Program-made: the position numbers and the translations under genes | The notes under the pieces: generated by a model | The model's database searches: none | The model's input: the letters and a program-made list of their open reading frames with translations, nothing else | What the model was told of the DNA's origin: nothing | Assembly: GCA_030272585.1 (NCBI GenBank) | Contig: BSYQ01000008.1 | Coordinates: 682,001 to 746,000 of the forward strand | Reading direction: 5' to 3' | DNA length: 64,000 bases | Origin: Bryopsis sp. KO-2023 | Taxonomy: Eukaryota; Chlorophyta; Ulvophyceae; Bryopsidales; Bryopsidaceae | In this document: in pieces, positions 1 through 10,486 of the stretch | Layout of the letters: each line of letters begins with the position of its first letter | Position numbering within the stretch: the stretch's first letter is position 1

Positions 1-87
1 AGTTGCTGTTATTGTTGTTGTTGTTGTTTTCAAATACGTAGTGTGGATTTAAAAAAATAAAAAGAATATTTTTTGTCCCATTTGCAG

Positions 88-2091
88 TATTCCGAGACGA
101 ATCATCGATTGGCGAGTGCCGAGGGGTACCGCACATCGTTGGGGGAAGAATGCAGCCGATTAAAAGAGCTGAACAAAAAACTGAGCGAAGATAAGCACAC
201 TTTGGAAATCAAATTGAACGAAATGAAAGGAGAAGGAAGGGCAAACACTGAGAAGGTGGGTCAAAAAATCACCGCTCATCGTAAAACTCCATTTTGGCCA
301 TGAAATTTTCGCGCATCGATTAGAAACCTGGACCTGGCGAATGTATCTGATGATCATTCTGGCACAGATAACTCGTTGCAATGCTGCACACTGTGGATAA
401 TCACTGATTGCCTTGACTGCCTCCTCCTCGTTCAGAGAGGAAAAAAAAATAGCACCCATCGGGATTCGAACCCTTGACCTCATCCGGGCGGAAACGATTT
501 CTGTTTGGAAACTCTCCATGTCAGTCACTGAATCAATCGATCAATACCACATTTTAGAGGAAGCCCCCCCCCCCCCCCCCGCCGGCCACCTACAAAACTC
601 TCCATTTTTACATGTAAAACTCTTGACATGTTTTACATTGATAATTTTGAAAATATGCAGATTCGTGCGAATGGAGAGGTTTTGGATCAACAGCGGAGCA
701 GGATTCGTGACATGGAGGCTTCGAATAGGCAGTTAGAAAGCAGATGTGAGGAATTGATCAAAGCCGTACAAACCAACGAGGATTCCAGCTTACAAGTGTC
801 CAAGCAAAATCAGAGAACTGCACAAATAGCCGGCAAATTAACAGTAAGTGGGCAAGAGAGTGAAAGGATATTCACACTGAAGCGGAAAATCAATTCCAGA
901 CAATCGAACGAATAGTTTCACTTTTTTAAATATCTATTTTTATTTTTTTCTGATTAAACGTAATTTTTTGTATATAATTCAATCTATAAAAAATGTTTTT
1001 ATTGTATATTTTTTCTTTAAATTGGGTTTTTGAGAGGTAGCAAGTTTTCCGTGATGCGGTGTGGATTCTTTTTCCCAGTCTTATTTCTTATGGTGCTAAT
1101 ACAAAGCGTTGTAGTCAGCTCCTTGATTTAGAATTCCATATTTTTCCGTTTTGCTGATTTTTTTTCTCTCCCAACGGTCGATTAATATGCTCGTTGCTTT
1201 CCCTGTTTGCGGACTCACAGCAAGACATGAAAAATATAAAGGAGAAAAATTCCCATTTAAAAAAGAGTCTGGCCCGTCAAGACGAAAAGATGATTCAACA
1301 AAAACGGGCGGCAGACAAGGCGGAGGAAAAGCGAAAAGCCATCGAGGCTGTTTTGGAAAGTTTTAAGAAAGAAAACGATGGGCTCAGATTGGAGACGGAG
1401 GATTTAAGGTCCAAATTGGAGGACGGCAAAACACAGTTGCAAGAAAGCGAAGGGATGATTCGATGGCTGAATAAACAGGTGAGTGTGTGGGGGGGTGGGG
1501 TGGATTGCAGCGGTTCTTATGATTCAAGGAAAAAATATAAAAAGGGTTGAAAAAAAAAGAAACAGAAACAGAAAAAGGAGGGGGAAAATTCGAGTGTGCG
1601 CTGATCGCAACCCACGGTGGATGGACTGGTAAAAATATGCAGTAAGATTATGTAGTCTTATTATTTTCCTTTTTCAAACTTGTTGGAAAGAATATATATA
1701 TTAAAGTATATATATTGTTCATGAGGCAGGAAAAAGACCTGAAACTTGTCCTTTTTTTTCCCGTTGTTTCATCCAGATCAACGATGCACAGCTCCAGTCC
1801 AGCACCAGGGTGCCAGGCTCCAGATACACATTTCAACCCAGCGCGTCCGTCAGTCTGCCTCCAGCCCCCAACCTCCGAAAATCCGAACCCAGCGGTGGCA
1901 GGCCAGCACTGGCAAATCCCTCACTCTCCGCCCGATTGAGCAGAATACGAGGAAGTTCAGAAAACCTCCTGACGCTCGGAAAAGAAGATTTCGGGGGAGG
2001 AGGAGGAGCGGAGGGTCTAGACAGCGAAGGGGCGGCTGGGGTCAGTCATGCGGTTTCTGCATCCAGGGAGGCTACCCTAGCCCTCGGTTGA
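88..2091 (+). CDS. SAS6: SAS-6 centriole cartwheel protein, 3' part (5' end outside window)
   Basis: This is the coiled-coil and C-terminal part of a SAS-6-like protein, which builds the ninefold cartwheel of new centrioles and basal bodies. Four exons fit in phase 0: 88-255, 661-843, 1221-1478 and 1777-2091. The first three encode an unbroken charged heptad-type coiled coil. It ends in IRWLNKQ followed by INDAQLQ across the last intron, which matches the end of the SAS-6 coiled coil (WLNKQ-type motif). After this comes a low-complexity tail rich in Ser, Pro, Gly and Arg, with a run of five Gly, and a TGA stop at 2089-2091. The globular N-terminal head would lie upstream of the window. The family call rests on the WLNKQ region and architecture. 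Another centrosomal coiled-coil protein is possible but less likely. Confidence 0.78.
440..480 (-). other. tRNA 3'-half-like sequence with B box and T-run, inside a SAS-6 intron
   Basis: On the minus strand, GGTTCGAATCC sits in a short T-arm-like context. It is followed by GATGGGTGCT and then a run of nine T, which looks like a Pol III terminator. I could not find a matching 5' acceptor strand or a convincing A box, so this is not called as a functional tRNA. It may be a tRNA remnant or a tRNA-derived SINE fragment. Confidence 0.3.
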
Positions 2092-2663
2092 ACAGTTGCA
2101 GGTTTGACAGAGGTTTCATACATATAGGAAAATATAGAGATAATATATATATATATGCGTCGCGTAGTTTTCTGCTTGTTTTGGGGAGGAGGGATTTCAA
2201 TGAAAAAAAAAGTCTTATATTTTGCTTTATATGGTCCTGTAGCCAGTGGTGTAGCAGCATCAGGAGAGAGTTTTCTTTTTTTTTTCTTTTTGTAAAGAGT
2301 GAATGCTGTATTGGTTGGAAATGAAATTTGTTTATGAGAGAGGATTTCTTATTTATTGCAAGCAACTTTGCACGCAGACCTTGATTTGAGAATTTCAGAT
2401 TTATCGGACGGCCTTGATAAATGTGTTTACAAATTCTCCCAGGAAATAAAGAATAGAATCAAAGAATAATGCTGAAATATATATATATGCCCTTCGTATT
2501 GCGAAAAGCCAGAAAACAGCACCCCCTCTCCCAACATTCAATCTGAATCTGGCACATTGATATAAACCATGAGGAGAAAATTGGCCCTCCCAACAAAAAA
2601 ACTCATTCAAAACCCCACAACTCTCGGAATCAAATGCAAAAGCTATTTTTTCATGAAAGGTTG

Positions 2664-4465
2664 CTACAGCTTCTCCACTATCTGTTCGTTCAGTCGCACG
2701 AGGTATGTGAGTTCTTTAACGATTTTGCTGGCGGTATCGATTTTCTTGGATCGGAAAGCTTCGGCCAGTTTCCGGTGGATCAGCTCCTGCTGTTGAAGGT
2801 TTTCCTTCTGAATGGCCAGCAGTTCGTCTTTGTCTGAGGTTTCCGCCACCTTCTCTTGAGCTTCCATGACCTAATTCATGGATAACCCGTTGTAAAAAAA
2901 TTCGGAACGAAAAAAGAATAAAAAAAAATCATCCCATGCACTGTTCAACATTCAACAAGCAAAGCAAATCCCCCACAAACAAGCACTCTGAGAATAGCAT
3001 ACCCATTCTTTCATTCTTTCACTCCCCCGCCCCAAATCAGAATGAAAAAATTCAAAAACATGGCTTGAGGCTGCGAAAAACATGCAATCATAGGGAACGA
3101 AAGATTAGAATTTCTGGTTGGAGCATCGATTAGTAAGTACACTTGCGGGTAATGTCAAAATCGAAAAGGGGTATGGTTTGTTTCGCCCGATCCCACCTCC
3201 ATCAAAAGCTCAGGATCGCTGATGGTGCCTTCCTCCTCCTTCACTCCGTTCAACTCCAGCTGAACAAGAAAAGCCTCAAGTGAAACAAGGGAGTGGCATT
3301 GCTACACTTTCTGGAAGGGCAGAAAAAAAAAATCCACTTGACTAATCACCACCAGACAAACAAAAACCTAACAGCGAGCTCCACAGCAATCCAACCATAT
3401 TTGTTTTTCTGAAGAACATGGGCGTCTTCCCTTGAACAGTGCTTTATTATGATCCCCAAAATTTAGCTAAACCAACTAATCAACAAAATCCGTTGCATAA
3501 TTACTAAATCAGTTGCATAATTCCCAGGTTAATTAGATATTGAAAAGCCATACCAAGCTGATTTCCCCAGCCAACCTTCCAACCTCACCATTACCTAAAT
3601 AGAACTAAACGACTTTTTTGGACTGTACAGAACAGAAATTGATGCCTGTTGATCAAACCATATTCAATAAAATATTGAATACAAATTGATATGATTTCTA
3701 CATGGTTTTAACCACGGACTGCAAAGTATAAGCATTCAACAAAATATAATTGATGATGAAAAGATACATACCATTACTAATCCAAGATTTCCCTTACCAA
3801 ATATTTTGCTCTGGACAGCGGGGCTTTCAACATTCTGTAGGCCACATTCACTCGGGAGGATTGCTGAGCAGAGTATTCTTTCTCGATATGCCCCTTGGTG
3901 GCGAATCGATCGGGATGGAGCCGTAATTGGATTTTCTTGAAAGCAGCTTCCAATGAGCGAACATCGATGTCAAATATGGCCTCCCTGCAGCACAGGAAAA
4001 AGCAGAATGCAGAAATTGAACCAGGATCGAGTTTGGTTAGATAGAGTGTGAGCTTCCTGACTAGAGAAAAAAAGTTAGAGTTAGAGTTAGAGTTTTTTTT
4101 TCTATTAAAAAATAAAATAAAAAATAGTAGGAACAAAAATTTAGAGAGGGAGGGGGGAGGCTGTACACTCACATTCCCAACGTCTCGAAGTGATTGGTGC
4201 TCTTGTCCAACGGTTGAATCGAGCCGCACTCGCCACAGAAGAAACCTCCACCCGCACCCTCTGGACATTGCCAGCATCGACTCGACTGCACACAAACAGA
4301 GCGCCACAGACGTCTTCCTAGTGTTCGGACGTCAGGCTCTCCTCGTTCGATGGTGTGGTTCCTGTCCACCACCCAATGCTCACGAGGAACGTCAATCTGT
4401 TGCAGGGATCTCACGAAAGTCCCGTAGGAGCGAAAGCGACGGAAGTTCGCGCGCAGGGCCAGCAT
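2664..4465 (-). CDS. HSCB: HSCB/HSC20 mitochondrial J-domain co-chaperone for Fe-S cluster transfer
   Basis: HSCB delivers the ISCU scaffold to mitochondrial HSP70 and stimulates its ATPase during iron-sulfur cluster transfer. Four exons on the minus strand (4173-4465, 3798-3984, 3197-3259, 2664-2870) join to exactly 250 codons, giving 249 aa. The Arg-rich N terminus (MLALRANFRRFRSYGTF) suits a mitochondrial presequence. Two CxxC pairs follow (CWQC and CGEC), the zinc-binding element of eukaryotic HSCB. The J domain carries LHPDRF with the essential HPD. The C-terminal three-helix domain includes SDPELLMEV, a typical HSCB motif. An upstream GTG in frame is ignored in favour of the ATG at 4465. 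The gene is convergent with SAS-6 and divergent from the Nudix gene, whose start lies about 480 bp away. Length is close to human HSCB (235 aa). Confidence 0.92.
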
Positions 4466-4941
4466 AGTCGCCGCCACGATGGCCGCGGGGGGAAAAAAGT
4501 AAGTTGGTGAGCGCAGGTGGAACCCAGCAGGTGGTTTTGCCTTGAGATTCTGTCAAATCGGCGTCTGGTTGGATGACGAATGCTGGCGTGTTCTTCTCTG
4601 ACTTACAATTTGCCCATTTCATCGTAAATGGGACATGTTCAGCTTGTTTACATTGTTTTGTTTTTTGTTTTTTTGGTTTCTTTTTCATATGATGCACAAA
4701 GAAAGCATCAACCGATTGCGAATGCCAGAATCGGGAGGAACAATCCATAACTCAGAATCGGAACTCAGAGATGCAGACCGCGCTGGCGGCGGAATGGCAC
4801 GCGGCGAACTGGGACCAAATCCCGCCAGCCCCGTCCTGTTGGTTTGATCGATTGCCATTGGATCGTACAGACTGCATGCAACTCATCAATGATTCCTCGA
4901 CATTCGTTGAGTGACCGATCTCCTTTCGGAGTGGACTTCAC

Positions 4942-7486
4942 ATGAGCGCGATGCTGGTCAGGCTATCCTCCTGCATGGGATCAACACGAATCCCTTTTCT
5001 GGCCGCAGCGAACGATTCTGGTCGTGTTTGGAAGCGCAACGTCGATTGCCACGTGACGGCGGAGCGATTCGGAGGTGCCCGACTGTTTCGAGGGGGGGTG
5101 AAAATGGATCCGGAAGTCGCGGCCTACGTAGAGGTCGTTAGAGAATGCAACTCAGGATACCACCAAACTGATGAGCTTCTGAAATTCAGCGTGGGAGCTG
5201 CCCACGTGGGTTACGTAACCCCGGAGTGAGTGACGATGCCCCCATCTCCCAGAAACTGTGCTCAGATGTTCATCAAGGGTATCCTGGAAAGAGTGGTTTT
5301 GCTGGCAGTCGGTGATTTTGACATGGGAGGTGATGGCCTCTTTTTTGCTGTTTTGTAGTTACTTGGTGTTTTGACATTGGGGGTGTGGATGCACTAGGTT
5401 TGGGGGTCAATTGGCCGAATTTCCAGATGTGTTTAAATTCGATCCATCGATGTTGAGTTTTGAAGTCAACCCTGTACTATCCACACCACAAGAAAGAACG
5501 AAAGCAGTGGGAGGTCAGCAAGCATTTGTATTTATTTATTTGTTTTCATCTTTTTTCTTTTAGAAAAAAAAGGAGGGGCAAACTCCTCCTATCTTTTTAA
5601 AATTCATGCCACCTATTCCATCGAGTTTTTTCCAATACCCCCTCCTCCTCCATTTTTCATTTTTCTGTCATCAGTTTGCCCTCGAGTTTGGTGATTTTCT
5701 AATAACCATACACATGCAGAAAAAAAAAATACCAACCGTGCCCTCGACAGAAACTATGGGTTCATGCATCTTTTGAAAATTATATCGATGTGAGTAATGA
5801 TGGCCAGCAGGTGTTATGCAGACATTGAGGGAAAGGGGTCTGATGAATGGATGGAGAAACGAACTTTACCCCATCACTCAAAATTTCCACGACGACCCAC
5901 TGCTATTGGTGCGTTTTCTTTTTTGTTCTGTTAGGTTGCATTTTTTTTTGGTCATCCTGTCATTTGCCCCATTCTATTTTTTCCTGACAATTTTTTCCAA
6001 AACCACGCATCCTGTTTGTTTGATTTTTTAAAATCTTGCCAAACTCTATTTGTAGATGACACACATTTATCTAAAATTTGTTTATTTTATGATTCTCATC
6101 AAACTCTATTTTTAGATGACCACATTCTCCGAAACTGAACCCTGAAAACGAAAAAAATCAAACAATCATTTATTTACGTGAACAGTTTTTTTTAAATTAT
6201 TTTCCCACACAGGTGGAAAGAGTGGCTGCAGTTAAGTTGGGTGTGAAAGCTTATGGAGTTCACATAAATGGATACACATACAAGGATGGTCAACTTCACA
6301 TGTGGGTTGCCCGTCGGAGCAAAAACAAACCCACTTGGCCATCGCTGTTGGATCATATTGCTGCAGGCGGCCAAGTGAGTGAGGATGACTAATCGTATGA
6401 AGTCCCATCACTGAGGCCGCGAAACAGTGAACATGTCTTTTCCAGCAGTTTTCCTGATATTTGATTTTCGAGAAAAATCACGAAGGGCCGGAAAACAAAT
6501 AAAACAAAAACTACAATGAAAATCATCATTAACCACTTCGATGCAGCGTATCCTCAATTTAGAAAACCAGAATTTATAATTCCATTTTCTTAGCGTTTTT
6601 TTGTTTTGGTGATTTTGTGGTCAGCCCTTCGGGTTGGGTTGCCGAGAAAACGTGATCAAAGAATGCGAGGAGGAGGCCAGCATTCCTAAGGAGCTAGCCG
6701 AAAAGGCCATCTCGAGCGGAGTAGTCACCTATTCGCAACGGCAAGAAGACGGGATCAAGAGGGACGTTTTGTTTGTGTATGACTTGGAGCTGCCCTCAGA
6801 TTTCATTCCTACACCACTTGATGGAGAGGTATTCCGAAGATCGACTTCTAATTATTCTAATTATTTTTACATTTTATTTACCTCTTTGTTTTTATTTGTT
6901 ATTTGTGTTAATTTATTTCATTAATTTCTCAGTTTATTTCATTAATATATTTTTTATATTTTTTTATTTTCAGTATTTTTTTTGGAAACTGCTCAAGAAG
7001 GAAGACTATTGTCTTCTTCGTTTTGTTTTCAGCTGTGCTTTGTTTGATGGAGGGTTTTTTTTTGTTTTTTTTTTTAACCAATTTCCCACAATACGTCAAG
7101 CTAATGAAAAATAATCAACGTTTATCTTTATCCACACTCATTTCCCAAAGTTTTGCCGACCTTTGCTTGACCAACCGAGAAGATCAACCCTTTGCTTCTG
7201 ATGAACTTTTTGCTGCCTCGTTTCAACCAATTCATTCACATGTCCTTTTCCATGAATGGCGAAACCATAATTTTATTTTTTTACTTTTTTTTTACTTGTG
7301 TAGGTGGAGGAATTTATGCTGTGGCCGATCAGTAAAGTCGCCGACATCATACGAAACACACGGGAGTACAAACCCAATTGCGCTCTTGTCATAATTGACT
7401 TTTTCATTCGAAGAGGGGTCATCACTCCAGATCAAAGCGGATATCTGCAATTGGTCGAAGGATTGAGAGCAGGCGATTGCTCGTAA
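4942..7486 (+). CDS. Nudix hydrolase, DUF4743 / thiamine-diphosphate-phosphatase-like family
   Basis: Six exons (4942-5225, 5398-5513, 5811-5908, 6213-6374, 6625-6828, 7304-7486) join to 349 codons. The N-terminal half resembles the DUF4743 domain (GAAHVGYVTPE, then LRERGLMNGWRNELYPIT). The Nudix domain begins with KAYGVHINGY and MWVARRS. The Nudix box is present: GGQPFGLGCRENVIKECEEE, with the REx(n)EE core intact. It ends with PNCALVIIDFFIRRG and GYLQLVEGLR, a C terminus shared by plant NUDT20/24-type and yeast YJR142W-type proteins. Yeast members act on oxidised thiamine diphosphates, so a similar role is inferred. Start choice is uncertain between ATG 4942, which adds a basic, possibly organellar presequence, and ATG 5104. 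Intron 3 holds a 60-bp-spaced direct repeat. Confidence 0.88.
6040..6120 (+). repeat. Direct repeat pair, 21 bp, spaced 60 bp, in a Nudix intron
   Basis: CAAACTCTATTTGTAGATGA-type sequence at 6040-6060 recurs at 6100-6120 with one difference (G to T). The spacer is T-rich. This looks like a local tandem duplication inside the intron upstream of the exon at 6213. Confidence 0.6.
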
Positions 7487-8330
7487 TAACAATTTCAAGA
7501 GCTCGTGTTTTTGTTTTTTGTTCATCGAGTTTTTTTTGGTCTTTTTGTTTGTTTTAATGAGGGGAATTTATTTACGAATGAAGATGCAACCATTACGTTC
7601 TTTTGACATAATCGATGTCAGACCGCCCCCTTCAGTTCAGCATTTCTGTTTGCAGGCAACATGACATATCATCGTTTCTCAAATTTCAAAACTTGATAAT
7701 TTCAATTTTCATTTAAAAGTCATTGAATTTTTAGAATCATGACCATGATGATTTTCAAGGTGAATGAAAAAGAAAGCTGGCATGCTGACCTGACTTTTTC
7801 CATATCTCGTCCAAATATTAACCCTGAATTCTCACCCTGCACCAATGTGTTGGGCGCACTATGCACCAACACAACAATCCAACCAACCATTTGATCACTC
7901 GATATAATTGATGAGAAAAGGGGCAACCTTATCTTTTATTCATCGATTGGGCCCCCTTGAAACTTTATTGAGACTTCAGGAGCTCTATGCTCTTGTGCAC
8001 AACACAACACAGGGGTCTCCCAGCTGCCAAAAATATGATGAACAAAGTTTCACCTATCAAAGGATTTCGGACTGACACAACGGAACAACAACGGAGAAAA
8101 GTGTCGTCTGGAACATCCATGTAATGGATGTTCAGACAGGTTAAAGGAGGCTGATGAGCCAGATGAGGGAGGCTGAGTAAGCTGTTGTGAATTGCAGGAA
8201 ACAAAACCAGCTCTGGAACCAAGAGGAGTTAGTCTTTTTTTCGACAAGAGCCTTGTCGTTTTCAACTCTCAGTTGCTGACGATTGGGGTTCAACTCTATT
8301 TTCCTTCCTTCCCCGGCACCTCGGTCGAGG
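7487..8330. other. Intergenic region after the Nudix gene
   Basis: This is AT-rich sequence with short T-runs and no convincing exon. It ends where composition shifts to the GC-rich recombinase island, near a good splice-acceptor-like tract (T-run then TTAG) at about 8330-8340. Confidence 0.5.
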
Positions 8331-8531
8331 TTTTTTCTTAGGGGATCTTGGATCGTAGCCGTAGCCGCAGCCGCAGCCGTAACCGACCGTCCTCGTCCCC
8401 ATTCCCGTCGCCAGCCCGCTCCACGCGATAGGTCGCTCCAGCCCAACACTCCAGATCCTATCGAGCGTCGCAGCCGGTCCCGCCCTACCATCCCATCGTG
8501 CCCCGTGCCCTAGAGGTCGCCATCGTTCCCC

Positions 8532-8793
8532 GTCAGTGCGACTACCACGGTTCCTCCGCAGGGATTTAGTCGCCGAGTCCTCCACACAGCCCTCGAGGCT
8601 TGAGACTCGTTACACCCCATTTGTGCGATTACCACGGTCCCCCCACAGGGGATTCAGTCGCGGCGTCCTCACCCCTCGAGGGTGACGCCTTCTTTGTTTT
8701 CAAAACACCACTCATACACCACAGTGTCGGCCCCCGCCACCTGTGCCAGACTACAACGGTCCTCGCTATAGGATTTAGTCAACGCGCTCTCAC
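8532..8793 (+). repeat. Three diverged copies of a ~50-bp GC-rich repeat upstream of the recombinase
   Basis: Copies lie at 8532-8582, 8620-8672 and 8741-8793. Each contains a core like TGCGACTACCACGGT, then a C-rich or mixed stretch, then CAGGGGATTYAGTCGC-like sequence and GTCCTCAC-type ends. The third copy is the most diverged. Starts are 88 and 121 bp apart. They could be recombinase-binding subterminal repeats or decayed coding repeats. Confidence 0.65.
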
Positions 8794-9055
8794 AACTCCC
8801 TGCCCGGGTAGCGCATCCCCGCCCACCGCCACCCCTCAGGTGCCAGGCCCAAGCCCAGGCAAGGCGTGGCACGTGGCCTTTTCCGTTACCGCCGTTTTGG
8901 GCGACACCTTTCTTACCGGCGCACCTCGACGTCTCGACGACTCGACGCCTTCCCCTCATCGTCGCGCACCAGCAGGCCGCGTGACGTCCGCCGTGTAGCG
9001 TTGACCTGCAACGTTGACTCCGTCGAACAGTAACCCCTCACTTCTTACTGGTTAG

Positions 9056-10040
9056 GCGGCGACCGAGGCAGACGCTGGCACAGGCGCTCGCCAACACTTC
9101 AGCAACGCAACTGGCGGTCGAGTGGCGAGCATTGGCCAACCGGCATCTCGAACCAGCGACACACGCGACCTACCAGTCAAGGATTCGCCAGTACGTGCGC
9201 ACGTGCGAGCTGCTGGAACTCATTCCGTTTCCACCCACGCTCGACACCTTGGCGTCGTGGATTGCGACCCAGGCGCGTCTGCAACTGCAATTTGGGACCA
9301 TCGACACCGGGGTCACGGCGCTGGTCGACCTGTGCACGACACAGGGCTGGCCGTCACCACGAGATCACCCACTCCTGCGTCGCGTCCTCCAAGGCGCTCG
9401 GAAGACGCTCGGTGACGGCACCATCAACGCGAAGGACCCGTTTTCGCTGGACCATCTCCAGCGGATGGTCACGGTCGCACGCGCAACCAAGCTCGAGCGC
9501 GGTCAGCGCGATGCCGTCGCGATGGCGTTAGCCTTTTTCGGCCTCCTCCGCGTCTCCGAACTGTGCGCTTTGCGGGTTGCAGACGTCGTGTTCCATACCC
9601 CTGAGGGGTTCGAGTTTTTCTTACCACAGTCAAAAACCGACTCTATGCGCCGGGGTGCATGGGTAAAGATCAGTCGCCTTCCCACGTCCTGTGCGGGGGT
9701 CTGCCCCGATAGACTATTGAGGGCGCTTTGGCCGACGAACAAGTCGTCATTCTTATTTCCCATGGCAACACGAATGGACACGGCCATCACAACGCGCATG
9801 TTTCGTCAGCGGTTGGAGGAGTATGCGCGTTTCTGTTTTGGGTCCTCAGCCAGTTCGTTTTCCACCCACAGTTTACGAAAAGGGGGGGCGACGCTTATGG
9901 CTTTCAAACAAATTCCGTTGCGCTACATCAAGGAACACGGCCGCTGGCGTTCGGACGCCGTGTTTCGTTATCTCCTCCCAAGCGACTCCCACGTATGGGA
10001 CCACACGCGCGAAGTCGCCCGCGTCCTGGGCAGCACCTAA
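9056..10040 (+). CDS. Tyrosine recombinase (phage-integrase fold), mobile-element encoded
   Basis: The open frame runs from about 9018 to a TAA stop at 10040. It has an N-terminal SAM-like DNA-binding domain (TYQSRIRQYVRTCELLELIP) and a catalytic domain. Recognisable catalytic elements are the first Arg in GLLRVSELCALR, a candidate Lys in the beta-hairpin (LPQSKTDS), the HxxR box in THSLRKGGATLM, the His/Trp position in KEHGRWRSDA, and the nucleophile Tyr in VFRYLLPSD. All are in the expected order. No ATG lies in frame near the start, so translation probably begins in an upstream exon joined at an acceptor near 9055 (GTTAG). The coding sequence is noticeably richer in G and C than the neighbouring host exons. 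The frame is uninterrupted, so the enzyme may be intact. It is at least 300 aa. Confidence 0.85.
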
Positions 10041-10387
10041 TTTCGCCCTGCACCTCCTTCTTGAACACTCCCCTCCACGCTACAACCTCCTAAAAGCATC
10101 TCCTAGCATGCTGGACGGGTGAGAGTAGAAGGAAGGAAAGAGTTCTTGGAGAAAAAAGAGGTGCTAAGGCGTGGTGATACCTGTTTAGGAACGAGTGGTT
10201 TTTCAGAGTAGCTCAGAAATGAAGTGGGATTTGCAGTGGACAGGATTGGGACTTTGTAATTTTCTTGAGCAGTAAAAGTGCAAGGAGTGGGAAGTCCACT
10301 GGACATGCTATTGAAATGTACTGAAAGAATAAAGTAAAGCACAACCTGGCAAGCCAGACGAACTGGTGGATGGCCTAGTTTAACGCG

Positions 10388-10440
10388 GTCACGTGTGATG
10401 CATCGTTACGCGTGACGCCCACTCTCATAACTATAAAAAA
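10388..10440 (+). promoter_or_regulatory. Putative EF-G1 promoter: inverted repeat and TATA box
   Basis: GTCACG at 10388-10393 and CGTGAC at 10411-10416 form an inverted pair 17 bp apart, centred on ATGCAT. The left arm includes the E-box CACGTG. A TATAAAAA sequence follows at 10432, about 50 bp before the ATG at 10487. Position and symmetry suggest a core promoter with an upstream factor site. Function is inferred. Confidence 0.5.
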
Positions 10441-10486
10441 ACACACACTCTTCTGGAGCTTTTGACGGATTCACCCTGTTTGCGTG

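Larger units (their letters stand above)
8330..10040 (+). mobile_element. Probable tyrosine-recombinase transposable element (Crypton/DIRS-type), borders unresolved
   Basis: This GC-rich island sits in otherwise AT-rich intergenic DNA. It contains an Arg-Ser repeat stretch at about 8352-8380, preceded by an acceptor-like tract; three copies of a ~50-bp repeat (8532-8793); and a tyrosine-recombinase ORF to 10040. No reverse transcriptase, RNase H or DDE transposase is visible in the window, which favours a Crypton over a full DIRS element. I could not find terminal repeats or a target duplication, so the edges are approximate. The 5' portion has in-frame stops and may be spliced, degenerate or untranslated. 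Confidence 0.6.

Noticed and set aside
4771-4911. Short ATG-initiated frame (47 codons) upstream of the Nudix gene
   Set aside because: It ends in TGA before the Nudix start and has no similarity to the family. At most it is an upstream ORF in the 5' UTR.
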